Under the pieces are notes generated by a model, which worked only from the letters and a program-made list of their open reading frames with translations, was not told where the DNA came from and searched no databases. Below, one piece after another: positions 1 to 11,446 of a DNA stretch of 64,000 bases. Source of the DNA: Aptenodytes patagonicus (taxonomy: Eukaryota; Chordata; Aves; Sphenisciformes; Spheniscidae); assembly GCF_965638725.1 (NCBI RefSeq), contig NC_134970.1, positions 5,523,001 to 5,587,000 on the forward strand, read 5' to 3'. How positions within the stretch are numbered: the first letter of the stretch is position 1; every line of letters starts with the position of its first letter. A program made the translations under genes and the position numbers.

Positions 1-744
1 GGCCCTGCGGCATCTGAAGGAAGAACCTGTCAACTTTCTGAACAAAATCTCACTGAAGAATTACGAGCATTAAAGTTCCCGTTGGTTTCCTTCTCCATAC
101 AGCAGCAGAGGGATGTGCACAGACTCCCGTCAACGCCGAAATGCATTAGATAAGCCGGCTACTAATGTCAAGTGGCTATCAGAGCCATCTCCTCACCTTT
201 GTTTTTTCCTCCCTGTGAGAGATCCCAGTGCTTAAGGAAGGAGGTGAACAATGGGGGATACCCCACCCCACCCATACGAACCCGAATCAACAGAAATCCC
301 ACGTGTCAGCGGAAAAGAGGGAGACACACAGAGAAAATGCAGAACGGCGCTGGCATTTCAGGGCGCCCTTTTTAGCTACGGCAGGAAGGTCAGAGCCAGA
401 ACAGACAACTCCAACACAATGAGCTGCCAAAGCTAAATATAAACCCGTCGAGGGCATGGATACAGGAGTTTGTTTTTACAGTGAGCCGACAGACGATCAA
501 CATTGTGCCACATCCCTGCTCAAAATAATTCACAGCTTTATCATTACTGACAGTCTTTGTATTTTATCAAAGAGGCCGAGCCCATGCTTACAGCCATTTG
601 CCCGTCTAAGTCAGTGGAAATGATTAACTGAGAATGAGAAATACTCAAACTTTTCCATTTCTATTACGCCAGTCTAGGAAAATCTATTACGTTCCTCTCC
701 CGTGATGGGACCACATCATTAGGGAGCCACTTATCTAGCTTCCT

Positions 745-764
745 CACACACACACACACACACA
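745..764. repeat. (CA)10 microsatellite
   Basis: Uninterrupted CA dinucleotide run inside a C6orf89 intron. Confidence 0.95.
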
Positions 765-1002
765 TTACCCTTAATGTTACGTTAACTGCTATAAACACCG
801 TAGCTCTCAAGCCCACAGTCCTTTCCCAATATGCCACTTGGCAAAAACTACTTTTCCTTAAACCCGGCTCACATGCTGAGGTTTCTACACTTTGCTCACA
901 GATATCCAGATTTGGTTGACAAACTGTTTTTGCCTGCTTACTCAGAAAAAAATAAAAAGAAGGTGACATTTACCCAGCATAGCTATCTCGGTATGATTCT
1001 GA

Positions 1003-1056
1003 GATTCTCAGAACGGCAGAGATTCTCTGAACTCTGCAGATTCTCAGAACTGCAGA
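1003..1056. repeat. Short degenerate tandem repeat (about 20-bp unit)
   Basis: Three imperfect copies of a unit resembling AGATTCTCAGAACTGCAG in a row, within a C6orf89 intron. No coding role is apparent. Confidence 0.7.
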
Positions 1057-1378
1057 GGTTTTTAGAGGAAGGGAAACTCTTGTGGAAGAAAAAACCTGAG
1101 GTGTTAAAAGCAGGAAAAGAGAATGTGCAAGAACAAAATTATGAAGTTAAGACATAAAATATGCTCCAGCCCCAATGAATGGAAGGGAAAGCGCCCTAGC
1201 TAGAATTCAGGATGCTATTTTTAAGTACAGTGGTAGGAAAAGAGACAACCGTGGTGCCATGCCAGTAACACATTTGTTATTTGATGCCCAGGGAGACAGC
1301 CAAATGATTCGCATGGCTGGTATTTAACTTGGTATTTCTTGCTAGGCTTATGTTACAGCAGAGAAATCATTTCCTTAC

Positions 1379-3010
1379 TCTCGAGCATGTACTTCTTGGC
1401 AATGGGCAGAGAGAGCAGCCGGATGTGACTGATGAGGGAGCCCCAGGCATGGGCTCTGGAGAGGGGAGCTTCAGGCGGCAGCGGGCTGTATGGCTGGATC
1501 ACGAAGTAAACAGTCAGCAAGACCAACCCCAGCGTGAGCAGGCCCTGCGAGAGAAAACAGGCACATAGTTAATTATACTGCAGTGAGCTGATGTGTCTTC
1601 AGAACAGGACACACCTTCTGGCTGGTATCAAAGGGTTGTGGCTGCGCGCTGTAAGATGAACACTCAAATTTTTGCTGTGGCTCCTCGTTCAACTGCAATG
1701 CTATTTACGTACACCGAGTTGTCACTCAGTTTTATTGTTAGGGCTGTCCAAGGACAAAGTTAAGCAGCCTTCAAACCCAAGCCACACAACTCTGTTCATA
1801 TATTTTAGCACTGCAAATAATCCAGCACCAGAGCAATGAGGATTATCTACAGACAGTTCCGATTCGTCCCACCTAATCAAATAAAAGCTTGCACTTCTGC
1901 CATACCTCTTACACAAGGTTTTCAAGGCTTTTTGCAAACATCCGTCAAGCCTCGAAACGCTTTGGCAGAGTTGGCACCAGCTCCCTCCTCCATACCAGAA
2001 TCCCAAATAAGCCTTAAAGAGATGACATGACGCATTTCTCCTCCTGGCCAAAGTCAAAGTGAATCAACAGCAAAAACAAGAACAGAAGCTGAAAGTTCAA
2101 ATTTCCAATTTCCTGTTCTCCTGCCTCGTTTTACAGCTTTTTATAGGACGTGAGGAAGAAAACTTGAATTTTTTCCTAAATAGAAACCATCGTGATGATT
2201 CTGTAAAGATGACACTAAAATATTACTGAATATTATGCCAGTGGGAAGTTTTTAATCCTTCTAGCAAACATCTTGAACCTACCTAACATTAGCATCCTTT
2301 CTCCCACTTTGCAAAACTTTTTACAGTGTCTTTTAGTTAAGGTCTCAAAGCATTTTTCTAGCATCAAGCGGCATGGCAACAGGTTTATTTTATAGACGAG
2401 AAGGAGAATAGAGACAGGTAGAAGCTTGTGACGGGGTCAGAAACAGAACCTGGATCTCTTCATTATTCAACCCTGAACTTTTAAGAATCTCCCTCCTTCC
2501 TCACATTTCCACTGAGGGTGCTGACACTGGGAATCTTTGCCTGAAGAATCAATCCAAGTCTCATTCTTTAATAATTTAAGGAGAGAAAGGTGTTGACATG
2601 TTAAACTTCCAACACACATGAGCAATTTCAAATCTCAGTCAGCTGTCTTCTGTTTCCAAACCAGCTCATGGGACGAAGGAAGCAAGCTACACTTCACAGC
2701 TTTTTAAATAAAGAACTCGGAAAAATTCATCAAGAAAATGCAATGGGAAATAAAAGGCTCAGGTGCAAAAGGAGAACTTCCGACCCTCAGGCGGCCTGTG
2801 CACGCACAAAAGACATCTTACCTTGTAGAGAGCCACTAAGATAGGGTACCGCGGAGGTCCTCTTTGGGGTTCGTTTCTTTCCAAGAGCTGCTTGATGAAT
2901 TTCTCAACGGCTTTTTCTGACATCCCACACTGGTGGCCAGTCTGCCTCACTAGATCAATCGTCTCTGATAGCTTGTCATAAATGCTGAGCTCGTTGGCCG
3001 AAAGCTCCAT
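1379..3010 (-). CDS. C6orf89: C6orf89 (bombesin receptor-activated protein) 5' coding exons, partial
   Basis: Two coding exons are visible. The first (3010 down to 2822, 63 codons) starts MELSANELSIYDKLSETIDL and ends ...VALYK at a GTAAGA donor. The second (1544 down to 1379, 55 codons plus 1 nt) starts GLLTLGLVLLTVYF after a TCTCTCGCAG acceptor and ends ...AKKYMLE at a GTAAGG donor. The joined reading closely resembles remembered human C6orf89/BRAP (MDLAANEISIYDKLSETVDL..., a TM helix, then ...LPIAKKYM). The hydrophobic run at about residues 64-79 is the single membrane anchor of a type II protein reported in Golgi and cytoplasm and linked to the orphan receptor BRS3. The ATG lies 19 nt inside its exon, after a CCACAG acceptor at 3030-3031, so a 5' noncoding exon is required upstream. 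The luminal C-terminal exons lie left of the window. Family assignment is strong; function is taken from the family. Confidence 0.93.
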
Positions 3011-3029
3011 GGCCTCCGATGAAAAATCC

Positions 3030-6000
3030 CTGTGGAGAGATTCAGTACGTTAACAGAAAACATGCTCCAGCCGTACAGCTCAACACCAACATGTGCAGAG
3101 AGATCACAGGAACATCGCAATGTCTAGGCAAGAAGGAAGGCTTCTCTGGAGCAAACCTGTTCGCAGCCAAAGGCGCAACATTTAGCTGCAGTCCTAATAG
3201 TCTCTGCTGGTTCAGTATCTCCCGGGGACTGAAAGAAGCCGTGAAATTTCCTGACAAGAGAAGAACCGGCCGAGATTCGCAGCTTATGTAAATGAACAAA
3301 GCTTCCCAGAAATCAATGAAACTCCATTTATTCATCTATTCCAAATGAATCCGTCCCGTAAAGCGATTGCTCACCAAGTACAAGAGCCAGCAATACAAAG
3401 CCGATCATCACACACAGCAGCCAAACTAAGCTCTCCTGCGCTATAATTTTAGTCGCTTATTTTAAAGTAGATTTGTTTTCATTAAATCCCCTGTCAGCAG
3501 TAAGAACAGGACAGAGAAATAAGCAGTATGTGTGGGGCAAAGTTCAACAGTTTACAATTTGTTTAAATTTTCGCAACCTAATGTCCAGGCCAACTGATTA
3601 TTGAGTAACAGTAACGTGACAGCAGCATGCTCTGCAGGCAACAAAAGGTCCTACGTTCCTCTGAAAGTTTGCCTGCAGGTCATTCACATGCAGAAATGCC
3701 ACATAACTAAATACCGCAGCAAGAATTGCATTGTGAACTCGAGACAGAGACAAAACGGCATTTGACAGCAAGTTATTTCCCACCGTGAAATTTCAACGGG
3801 GAAGCTTGTAAGCACACACCTATGAGCGACCAACATTAAGATGCCAAAAAAAGAAATGTGTTCCTCTACCACTCCCCCCGCCTGCCACAAAGGCAGAGCC
3901 TCGTGATACCAAGAGCAGCAGATGGGCTGCAGGAAGGATGCAAAGAAATCGCTGGACGAGCTAATAGCTGCCAACGCGAGAACCCCATTGTTAGAGAGAC
4001 ATTTCGCCTCGGAAAAACACTGCTGGGGGAAAGGGAGCATCTGTGAGGTCTTGCTTTGCTTCTTGTTTCCGAGCTGGGAAAACTCTAACCTGGATCAAAC
4101 TGGGACAACCAAAACTCTTTCTGGAGAGACGCAGTTTAGCAATGCATTGCCCTGAAAGCAGAGACTGAGGACCGTCATGTGGAAACACAAGAAGCACAAC
4201 CAACACGCCCAGCTCACAGCTGAAAATGGAAATCAGGCCCCTGTCCCCCTTTTGCTCCCAGTACCACCTGACGCCAGGAACCAGCTCGTGAACGCTGTGT
4301 GCTGCTTCACCCAATTCACCGCCTTGCTCCACAAGGTCTGTCGCTGTACTGCCAGAATTGTGTAACTATTTACACGGGTCTTCTCTACACACACCTCACA
4401 GCACAGCCTGCATTTTAAAAGCACAGATCCGTTCTGCTCACTTGAGAACAAGCTGACAAGCACTGCTTAACATGCTACCTAAACTTAAGATTTGCTCTGC
4501 TGTAACTCATTCTGGCTGCTCCCACAGGACAAATTGGCCATAAATGCATATATGTATATATCAGGAAATAAGATTCTCTCGTTAGGCAACCAAACTTGAA
4601 ATCTGATTTGCCTTTGAAGAACTGGCCGACAGCTCTCCCCCTAAACCATGGGCTCCTACCAGTGAGAACTCAAGCAACGGCATTTTTAATATTTTTTTTC
4701 CTGCAATGCTAAGGTATAGTTTCAGGAAAAAAAGCACTTTTCAACAGGACTACCAGCTTCAGCAATTTCTCCTCTCCCCCCAAGATCAACTCCCTGTTCT
4801 GCTCTTGCACATTTGTTTATGTGGTCACATGGTGAATCAGACCAGGAAAATTTTCTGGATGAAAAATAACCCCTATTTGTTAGGTCAGCAGCTGCCTAAG
4901 CATCCAACTCAAGCAGTTAATGTCAGATGTTATATTAACATTAGTGTCACATTTCTAGCCACAGCCTTAGAAACACCAAAAGACTAAAATGCCAAATTAA
5001 AGTCTAACCCCAAGTGCGCAATGAGAACATGCTGCACTACATTGCCAGGTTAATTAGCTCCTGGCCCTGTTCTACCGACATTCCTTGCGTTCCATGCAAA
5101 TATTTGTCCCAGATCTTACCACCTGAGCAGCCCCATGGGCTAGCAAAGCTGCCCCAAAGCAGGTTTGATCAATAATATCTCATTATGGATTGTAAGCTCT
5201 CCAAGGCAGGGACCTTTTCTTCTCATCTGTAAAGCACCTGGCATGCACTTGGCTCTATAAAAACAATACATTGCTTTACTAACTCTTTCATTTATGTAAT
5301 ACCCTGATTCATATAACAAGCAAGAGCCAGCACATCTGCAGGATATTAAATGCCTTTTTTTTTTCCCCCAGCTTTTATGATTACTCTGGTTGCCTTGACG
5401 CTGCAACTGGTGCGCTAAATGGTCTGAAAGGTTATCTAGCTTCCTCTGGCTCCCGTGTGCCAAAGCTTTCGCCTGTGAAGCTCTCCCGTGCCGAATTCCA
5501 GCAGATTCAGCAAGCTTCCCCTGCTTGCGGAATCTGCCTGGAACCACTTAAAACACTTATCCCTACAGAAACGCTGTCAAACACGGCGATTTCCCCCTTT
5601 CCAAACAGCAGACGCATCCTACTATGATAAAATGACAAGATACATCCCAGTCCTCCCCCTTCTACGGTTGTATTCAACTATGAGCAAATACCTTTGAAGA
5701 CAACCCCTGCAAGTCACAGACATTAAAAACCCAACGCAGCTCCTCGACAAACTCAACAGTAACCCATGTCCTCAGCTAGGAAATAAGGCATTACGCTCCC
5801 ACGCTGTTTTGAGAACAGATGAGGCCTTAAAAAACAAATAACAATCCATTATTTCCCTTCCTATCACCACAATACAACCGACAAAATAATAACAACAGGC
5901 TACTGTACCCACTTCGCCGCCACACGCGCGTACTGAGCAAGTCTTATTCCTTCCACACAGCAACCTCTCAGAGACGGGCCTTTTAAACTAGGGAACCCAT

Positions 6001-6480
6001 ATGTTAGTGCTATTTTTTATGAACTCCACCACCCTAGGAGGAATAAACAGCTCTCTCCGCAAACATAAATAGCGATGGTTCTCGGCCTGGAGGGTTTCCA
6101 CCCAAGCGCCCAGTCCTACCCGTGATCCCGATGCACGGCAGGGCGTTTGGACCCAGGCTTTAGAAAGCTAAATATTTAGAGAGAAACGCTGTCGGAGGAG
6201 TCTTTAAAAGGGAAAGCTTGCTCGCCTCCCTGGTGAACCTGAAACCGCGATATAAATACATCCTCATCTGCTTTAACACCGTTTATTTGCCTCCCTCGGC
6301 CCTGCTCAGGGGGGGTCAGGTCCCAGCCCTGGGCTAAAAACCCTCCGGAGAGGGGCCTGCACCCCACCACAGGCCCACGGCATCGCCCTTATTTATCTCC
6401 GAGGCAGAGGAGCTCCAGCCAGGACCTTTTTTTTTTTATTATTATTATTAAAAAAAAAAATATCCATAAATTGAAGCAGA
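3030..6480 (-). other. C6orf89: C6orf89 intron 1 (noncoding)
   Basis: Roughly 3.5 kb between the probable noncoding exon and the ATG exon. It is AT-richer than the flanking island, and no further exon with homology was recognised. It contains an old L2-like repeat tail near 5.19-5.27 kb and, at its upper end (6427-6461), a poly-T/(ATT)n/poly-A tract. Confidence 0.6.
5188..5275 (+). repeat. Ancient L2/CR1-clade LINE 3' tail relic
   Basis: The stretch reads GATTGTAAGCTCTCCAAGGC, then AGGGACC, then AAAGCACCTGGCATGCACTTG. This follows the order of the well-known L2 tail pattern (TGTAAGCTCC..GGCAGGGACC..TGCCTGGCACATAG..). Only the tail is present; no ORF remains. The identification is by remembered consensus, so the exact family is uncertain. 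Confidence 0.55.
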
Positions 6481-6489
6481 AAACAGCCC

Positions 6490-6880
6490 CCACCCCCGCA
6501 GCTGGGCGCCTGGCGAGGGCCTCGCTGAGGCCCGGGAGCCCCCCCCGGCCCGGGGAGCGCCCCCCCCCCCCCCCCCCAGGCCTGCGCCCACCGTAGGGGC
6601 CGAGGCCCGCCCGCTCGCCGCGGTGCTCCGGGTCCCCCCCCCCCCGACCCCCCCGCCCCGTCCCGTCCCCCCTCAACCGCCCCCGGCCTCACCCCGGCAC
6701 CGCCCGGCGGCTGCCCCGCTCCGCCGCCCGGCTCCGGGCTCCTCCCGCCCGCGATGGAGGCGGGACGCGGGGGGCCGAGGGGCCGGGCCGGGCCGCCCCG
6801 CCGCTTCCTGCTTCCGCCACGGCCCGGCCCAGCCGGGGGCGGCCTCGGGCACCCCGAGATCCCCGAGCACCCCCCGGTGT
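6490..6880 (-). promoter_or_regulatory. C6orf89: CpG-island promoter and probable noncoding exon 1 of C6orf89
   Basis: A dense CpG/GC block lies upstream of the C6orf89 coding exons on the minus strand, as expected for a widely expressed gene. A good splice donor (GGG|GTGAGG, intron starting at 6692) would end a noncoding exon lying above 6693. Around 6800-6820 the minus strand carries two GGAA cores (GGCGGAAGCAGGAAGCGG), typical ETS-factor sites of TATA-less promoters. No TATA box was seen. The transcription start cannot be placed exactly. Assignment to C6orf89 rests on position and strand. Confidence 0.6.
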
Positions 6881-6884
6881 CCCT

Positions 6885-7625
6885 AAGACACCCCCCCCCC
6901 CTCAACACCCACCGGAGCCCAGAGTCCCCCTGAGACCCCCCCAGCACCCGTTTGAGCCCAGAACACGGAGACACCCGCCCGTATCCCTAAAACAACCCCC
7001 CCAGCACCCACCACGACTACCCTCAGCCCCCCCCAGCACCTGCCTGAAGCCCCAGCACCCTCAGACACGCCCCCCCGGCACCCACCTGAGCCCCCAGCAC
7101 ATTCAGACATGCGCCTGCTAACCCTAAGACCCCCCAGCACCCACCTGAGCCCACGACCACCCTCAGTCATCCCCCTAGCACCAGCCTGACGTGCCCCCCC
7201 CAGGACCCTCAGACCCCCTCCCCAGCACCCACCTGAGCCCATGACCACCTTGAGATGCCACCAGCACCTGCCTGACCCACCATTACCTTCAGACACCCCC
7301 CCCAGCACCCACCTGAGCCCCCAGCACCCTCAGACCCCCACCAGCACCTTAAGACACCCCACTCAGCACCCACCTGAGCCCCCAGCACCTTAAGACACCC
7401 CCAACACCCATCTGAAACCACAGCACCGTGGCACAAACCCCCAGTAACCTTAAGAGATACCCCCCCCACCCCCCCCCCCAAGCACCTGCCTGAGCCCACA
7501 GCATCCCTGAGACACCCCCCAGCCACCCCCTGGAAACCACAGCATCCCCAAATCCTTTGATAGCCAGATCCCACAGCATCCATGAGACACCCCTCCACCC
7601 CAAAGCACCCCCTAAGTCCCCAGCA
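6885..7625. repeat. C-rich degenerate minisatellite (CAGCACCCACCTGAGCCC units)
   Basis: About 740 bp made of imperfect copies built from phrases such as CCCCCAGCACCCACCTGAGCC and CCTCAGACACCCC, spaced at roughly 30-65 bp. Strong strand asymmetry (plus strand C-rich, minus strand G-rich) gives long open frames that are low complexity on both strands and not genes. It lies just upstream of the C6orf89 island. Confidence 0.85.
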
Positions 7626-10600
7626 TCCCCCCACAGCTCCCCCAACCCCCTCCAGCTCCGCTGAGCTGCATTTGTGCTCCCCAACGAGACCCATCCAGTG
7701 CCCCCCTGAACCCCACTTACCTCCAGCCCCACGGGGATACGGATGCCCATTCCCGCAGCTCAAGCAACGAGCAGTGACCATGCACAGCGGAGTGGGGGGA
7801 GAAGAAAGATGCTGCTGCCCTAAAAAGTGTAGGAAAAGCTCCCAGCAGTAAAGGGCTGGGAGACGAAGCAAGCAGAGGTCCCCAGAGCCGCTCCCAGCAT
7901 GAAAAGCTCAGAAGAAAGCAGGAGCAAGGGGTCACAGCCCCACCCAGCTCTCCGACACAGGCTTTAGTCCTTAATTGCAATTAAATGTATTTTCAGAGAC
8001 AGCTGTTGGCTGTGATGGGCGTTTTTGGTATCTCTCCGGTCCCTTTTCATTCTTGTTTAAGTTCTCGGCCTCAACAACTTCCTGCAGTGATGAATTCTGC
8101 AGTTTAATTAAACATTGGGAGAAAAAGTACTTCCTCTTATCAGGTTTGAATTTCCTGCCCTGTCAATCCCAGCGCAGGAAGCGGGACGGTCTTCGCATCC
8201 CGATTTTACTGCCTGTCGAGGGGAGTGGGGTGAAACTCCGGGGGATGCTGCCGGGCGAGACCCGAGACCCGGTGGCTCGGGGACTGAAAGCTTTGGCCGA
8301 TGATTTATTCCAACTTGTCAGGAGCTCGTCCGGGTTCTCTGCTTTCAAGGTGGACGCATCAAAGCGAGACGGTGGCAATCGCCTGCTGACTTTGGGCCGG
8401 TATCTGAGATCTTCTGCAATCTTGGCTTGGCTTGGCAGCTCCTCTAATTCTCATGGAGCGCCTTGAGGAATTACAAACGGCTCGAAGGGAAACAACCTGA
8501 TTTAAAAAAAATTCCTGTGTTCCAAACAAATACGTGTTTCCCTGTTGTTATTAATAGCCCAGACCTTGATCCTCCTCCAAATACTCGTGCATGCGTTTAA
8601 CAGCTTGCAAATGAGCGGTCCCTTTGATTCTGGAGTGGGAATGTTTGCTGGGACTGTGAATTATTAAAGGTGAAAGACGCTTTCAAATGCAACACGCTGA
8701 CCATGTTTTCCAACGTGCTTTATTGCCTTCCTGGCGTTTCTCTCAACCTGGCAATGAAAAATCCTTTTCCAAGTTTGGAGGGGAGGTTTGGAGCGGAGTA
8801 ACACTTGTTTTATGCAACACCTTTGGGCACAAACTCAGTCCTCTTTTCTAGACATTATTTCTAGTGGAATAAGACAGACATTTCTTTCTGCCTGCTGCTC
8901 TGGGAAGCCTTTTCTTTTGCGGATCTCTCTTTTGGGCCCTGTTCAAGCTCCCTGATCTTTGCAGCAGCGATATTGCAGTTTGAAGGTATTGCTGCATTTG
9001 CTGCCATCTAATGGGAGAATTTAGTCTGGGCGACCTCAACTCTTTATTTTGCAAGCAAACAAAAACGTTTTTCTGCACATAATCCCAGCAAATTTAGGCG
9101 AAGAGAAAAGCTGATCTGATGGATGGCTTCAGCGTACGTGCAGCTGGGCAGCTCTGCACGGGGTCACGCAGCTGGGAACCACTGTGGGCCCAGTAAAAAG
9201 AACCTTTTTGGGTTGATCAGGCTGAAATGGTGCTTCTTTTATCATGGACCAGACTTGCAAAGTGTGCTTGGATTTACATTATTTTAAGATAAAACAGCAA
9301 AGCAGAAATAGTGAAGATGGGACCAAACAAACAAACAAAAAGAAGCCATTGTTAGATACCCCGAATACCGAATCCAGGCACAGCTCTGAACTGAGCCACG
9401 TAAACTCTTCCCGAGGAGCTGTGGTCTTCAGGCTGCTCCCGCTGCTCCCTCAGTAAAAATATTTTACAACGAAATATGGTAAAGAGGGATCGACATGGAA
9501 TAGGAGTATAAATATATCGCATTAAGAAAAAAAAAAGTCTTTTAAAGATTAGTGCCAAGGCAGGATGGCCTGTGGCAGGGGGGCAGGCTGGGGGAAGACA
9601 CTTAGGGGATGGGGGCTTTAGTGGTACAGAGGTGCTGGAGCACTGAGACGGGGCGTGCGGAGGAGATAACTCATCCCTAAAAGCCTTGGAAATTCCCGCG
9701 TCGTTGCAAAGTTGTACCCTACCTGGTGAAGCTCGTAACCCTGATTTTTCTGAGCCTGAGCTTGGTCCATCAGTGGTCTCTTTTCATCTCCACCTGCAAA
9801 TCCACCGAGCACTTTTGGGTATCACATAGAGCTGGCCCCATTTAAAGGGGTAATTCTGCGAGCAGCAGAACCAAGGAAGTCTGCTCTCGCCTGGCTCTGT
9901 GTGTTGCAGGTCCCTCCCGTGGAGATTTGTCATCGTCTGATAAAGACTAAACTTAAACTGCAATTTTTCCATCAACGGGGATGTTAATTAGTCTCAGTTG
10001 CTCAGGCCTTTATTCATACAGAAGTCGCAATGTCTCATGGCTTTGCAATTGCTACCCATCGGGGACCGCTAAAAACAGCCCGTGGACTCCAAAACTGCTT
10101 GAAGCAGGGAAAGAGAAAACAGGTACATATATACACGGGCATCAGGAGCTCTTAAGCCTTCTTTCTTTGGAAAGCTGAGCTTTAAGAGAGTCAGAAACAC
10201 ACAGAACAATATCCTTTTTTTTTTTTTTTAATATAGAGTGTTATTAGAAAACCAACTCTTGTTGTCACTATATTTTTGTTAAGCAGAAACTGGCTACTAT
10301 TATGTTTTGCCATAATAAACATCTAAATAATAATGGCAACAAAAAGCAAACCCATCTGAGCAGAATTATTTCCCCCAAATCTGCATGTAAGCACGGTCTT
10401 TAAATACATCTGTTGAACTGCTAGGGGATGAGGCAACACATGTAATACATAAAAATACTAAAATATAACACTTGTATTCTTATTTATTTAGTCTGTACGC
10501 CTTTCTCTGCAAAAACACAATTCTCTGCATCAAGCTGTAAAAAGAAAAAAAAACACCAAACCCCTTGAAATTGTGACATGTGGTTGTTTAGATTTTTCAC

Positions 10601-10800
10601 GCTGGGGTTTAAAACCGACTGTGTACTTCATAAAGAAGCCGTCTCAGTTGCAGAAGGGCAGGGTGCAGCAGCTCGCTCCTCCCTGCCCGTCCTGAGGTTC
10701 GCTGCGATAGTGCAAAAATCTGCTCTGGGGGCAATGCAATGAAAAGAGCTCCCGCAAGCATTTTTCTGATCCTATATCCCACCACCCCAGTGCTCTTTCT
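7626..10800. other. Intergenic region between C6orf89 promoter and RAB44 3' end
   Basis: No exon with recognisable homology on either strand. The 10.2-10.55 kb part is AT-rich and holds TTTATT motifs (minus-strand AATAAA), so part of it may be distal RAB44 3' UTR. PPIL1 and CPNE5, which I recall between RAB44 and C6orf89 in human, are not seen here. Confidence 0.6.
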
Positions 10801-10832
10801 CTTATCCTGGACGTGCTCTTGGGGCTTTTGAA

Positions 10833-11446
10833 TTTATTTTGAGCAAAGTTTTTAGTAGTTTTCCGTCAAGACCCGTTACGGCTCACTGGCACGGCAAACC
10901 AGGAAAGAGAAAAACTAGCTTTACCTGACCTAATTGGAGAGACTTACAAATTGCATTTAGGATATATTGCGTATCTCATTGCTCCAGGTCAAATCCAATC
11001 AGATTGCAAAGCCAGAGCAAAAGTCACCGCCGCACAGCAGCACCGACGGCCCCAAACACCCCACTGGCCTTCGGGTGACTCCTGGTATTCATTTCTTTTA
11101 AACCAGGACTCGGTTTACTCCCTGCTGCTTCGTGCCAGCATCTCGGATCCCGCTGGGTTCCTGTTCTGCCTCTTTCCTTAGCCTGTTTTTTGTCTCCAAA
11201 AGAAAGTGGTAAATTTTCCCAACAAGTATTTTGGAGGGCTCGCGTGCTCTAGGATAGTCGCAGCAGATGAGCGGGGAAGGGGCCGGGTGACAGCCGGCTC
11301 CTCTGCAGAGGCTTTTGCTCTCAGCATCTGAGGGAGATCAGGCAAGGCAGACACACAGGGAGCAGAGGTGATGCCTGAGGACTATTTTTGTGCTTTTCTG
11401 GCTGTCGCTGCAGTTTCAGATCACAGCGGGGGGGGGGGTCTGTCCG
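10833..11446 (-). other. RAB44: RAB44 3' UTR with candidate poly(A) signal
   Basis: Downstream of the RAB44 stop codon (11449-11447) the first minus-strand AATAAA is at 10838-10833, giving a 3' UTR of about 0.6 kb. A second signal lies near 10482-10490 in an AT-rich stretch. Which one is used cannot be told from sequence. Confidence 0.5.

Noticed and set aside
6393-6974. 193-codon G/P/R-rich frame on the minus strand
   Set aside because: Low-complexity translation of the CpG island and poly-C tracts; no homology and overlapping equivalents on both strands.
7209-7871. 220-codon minus-strand frame rich in G, V, W, C
   Set aside because: Translation of the C-rich minisatellite; stops are rare because of composition.
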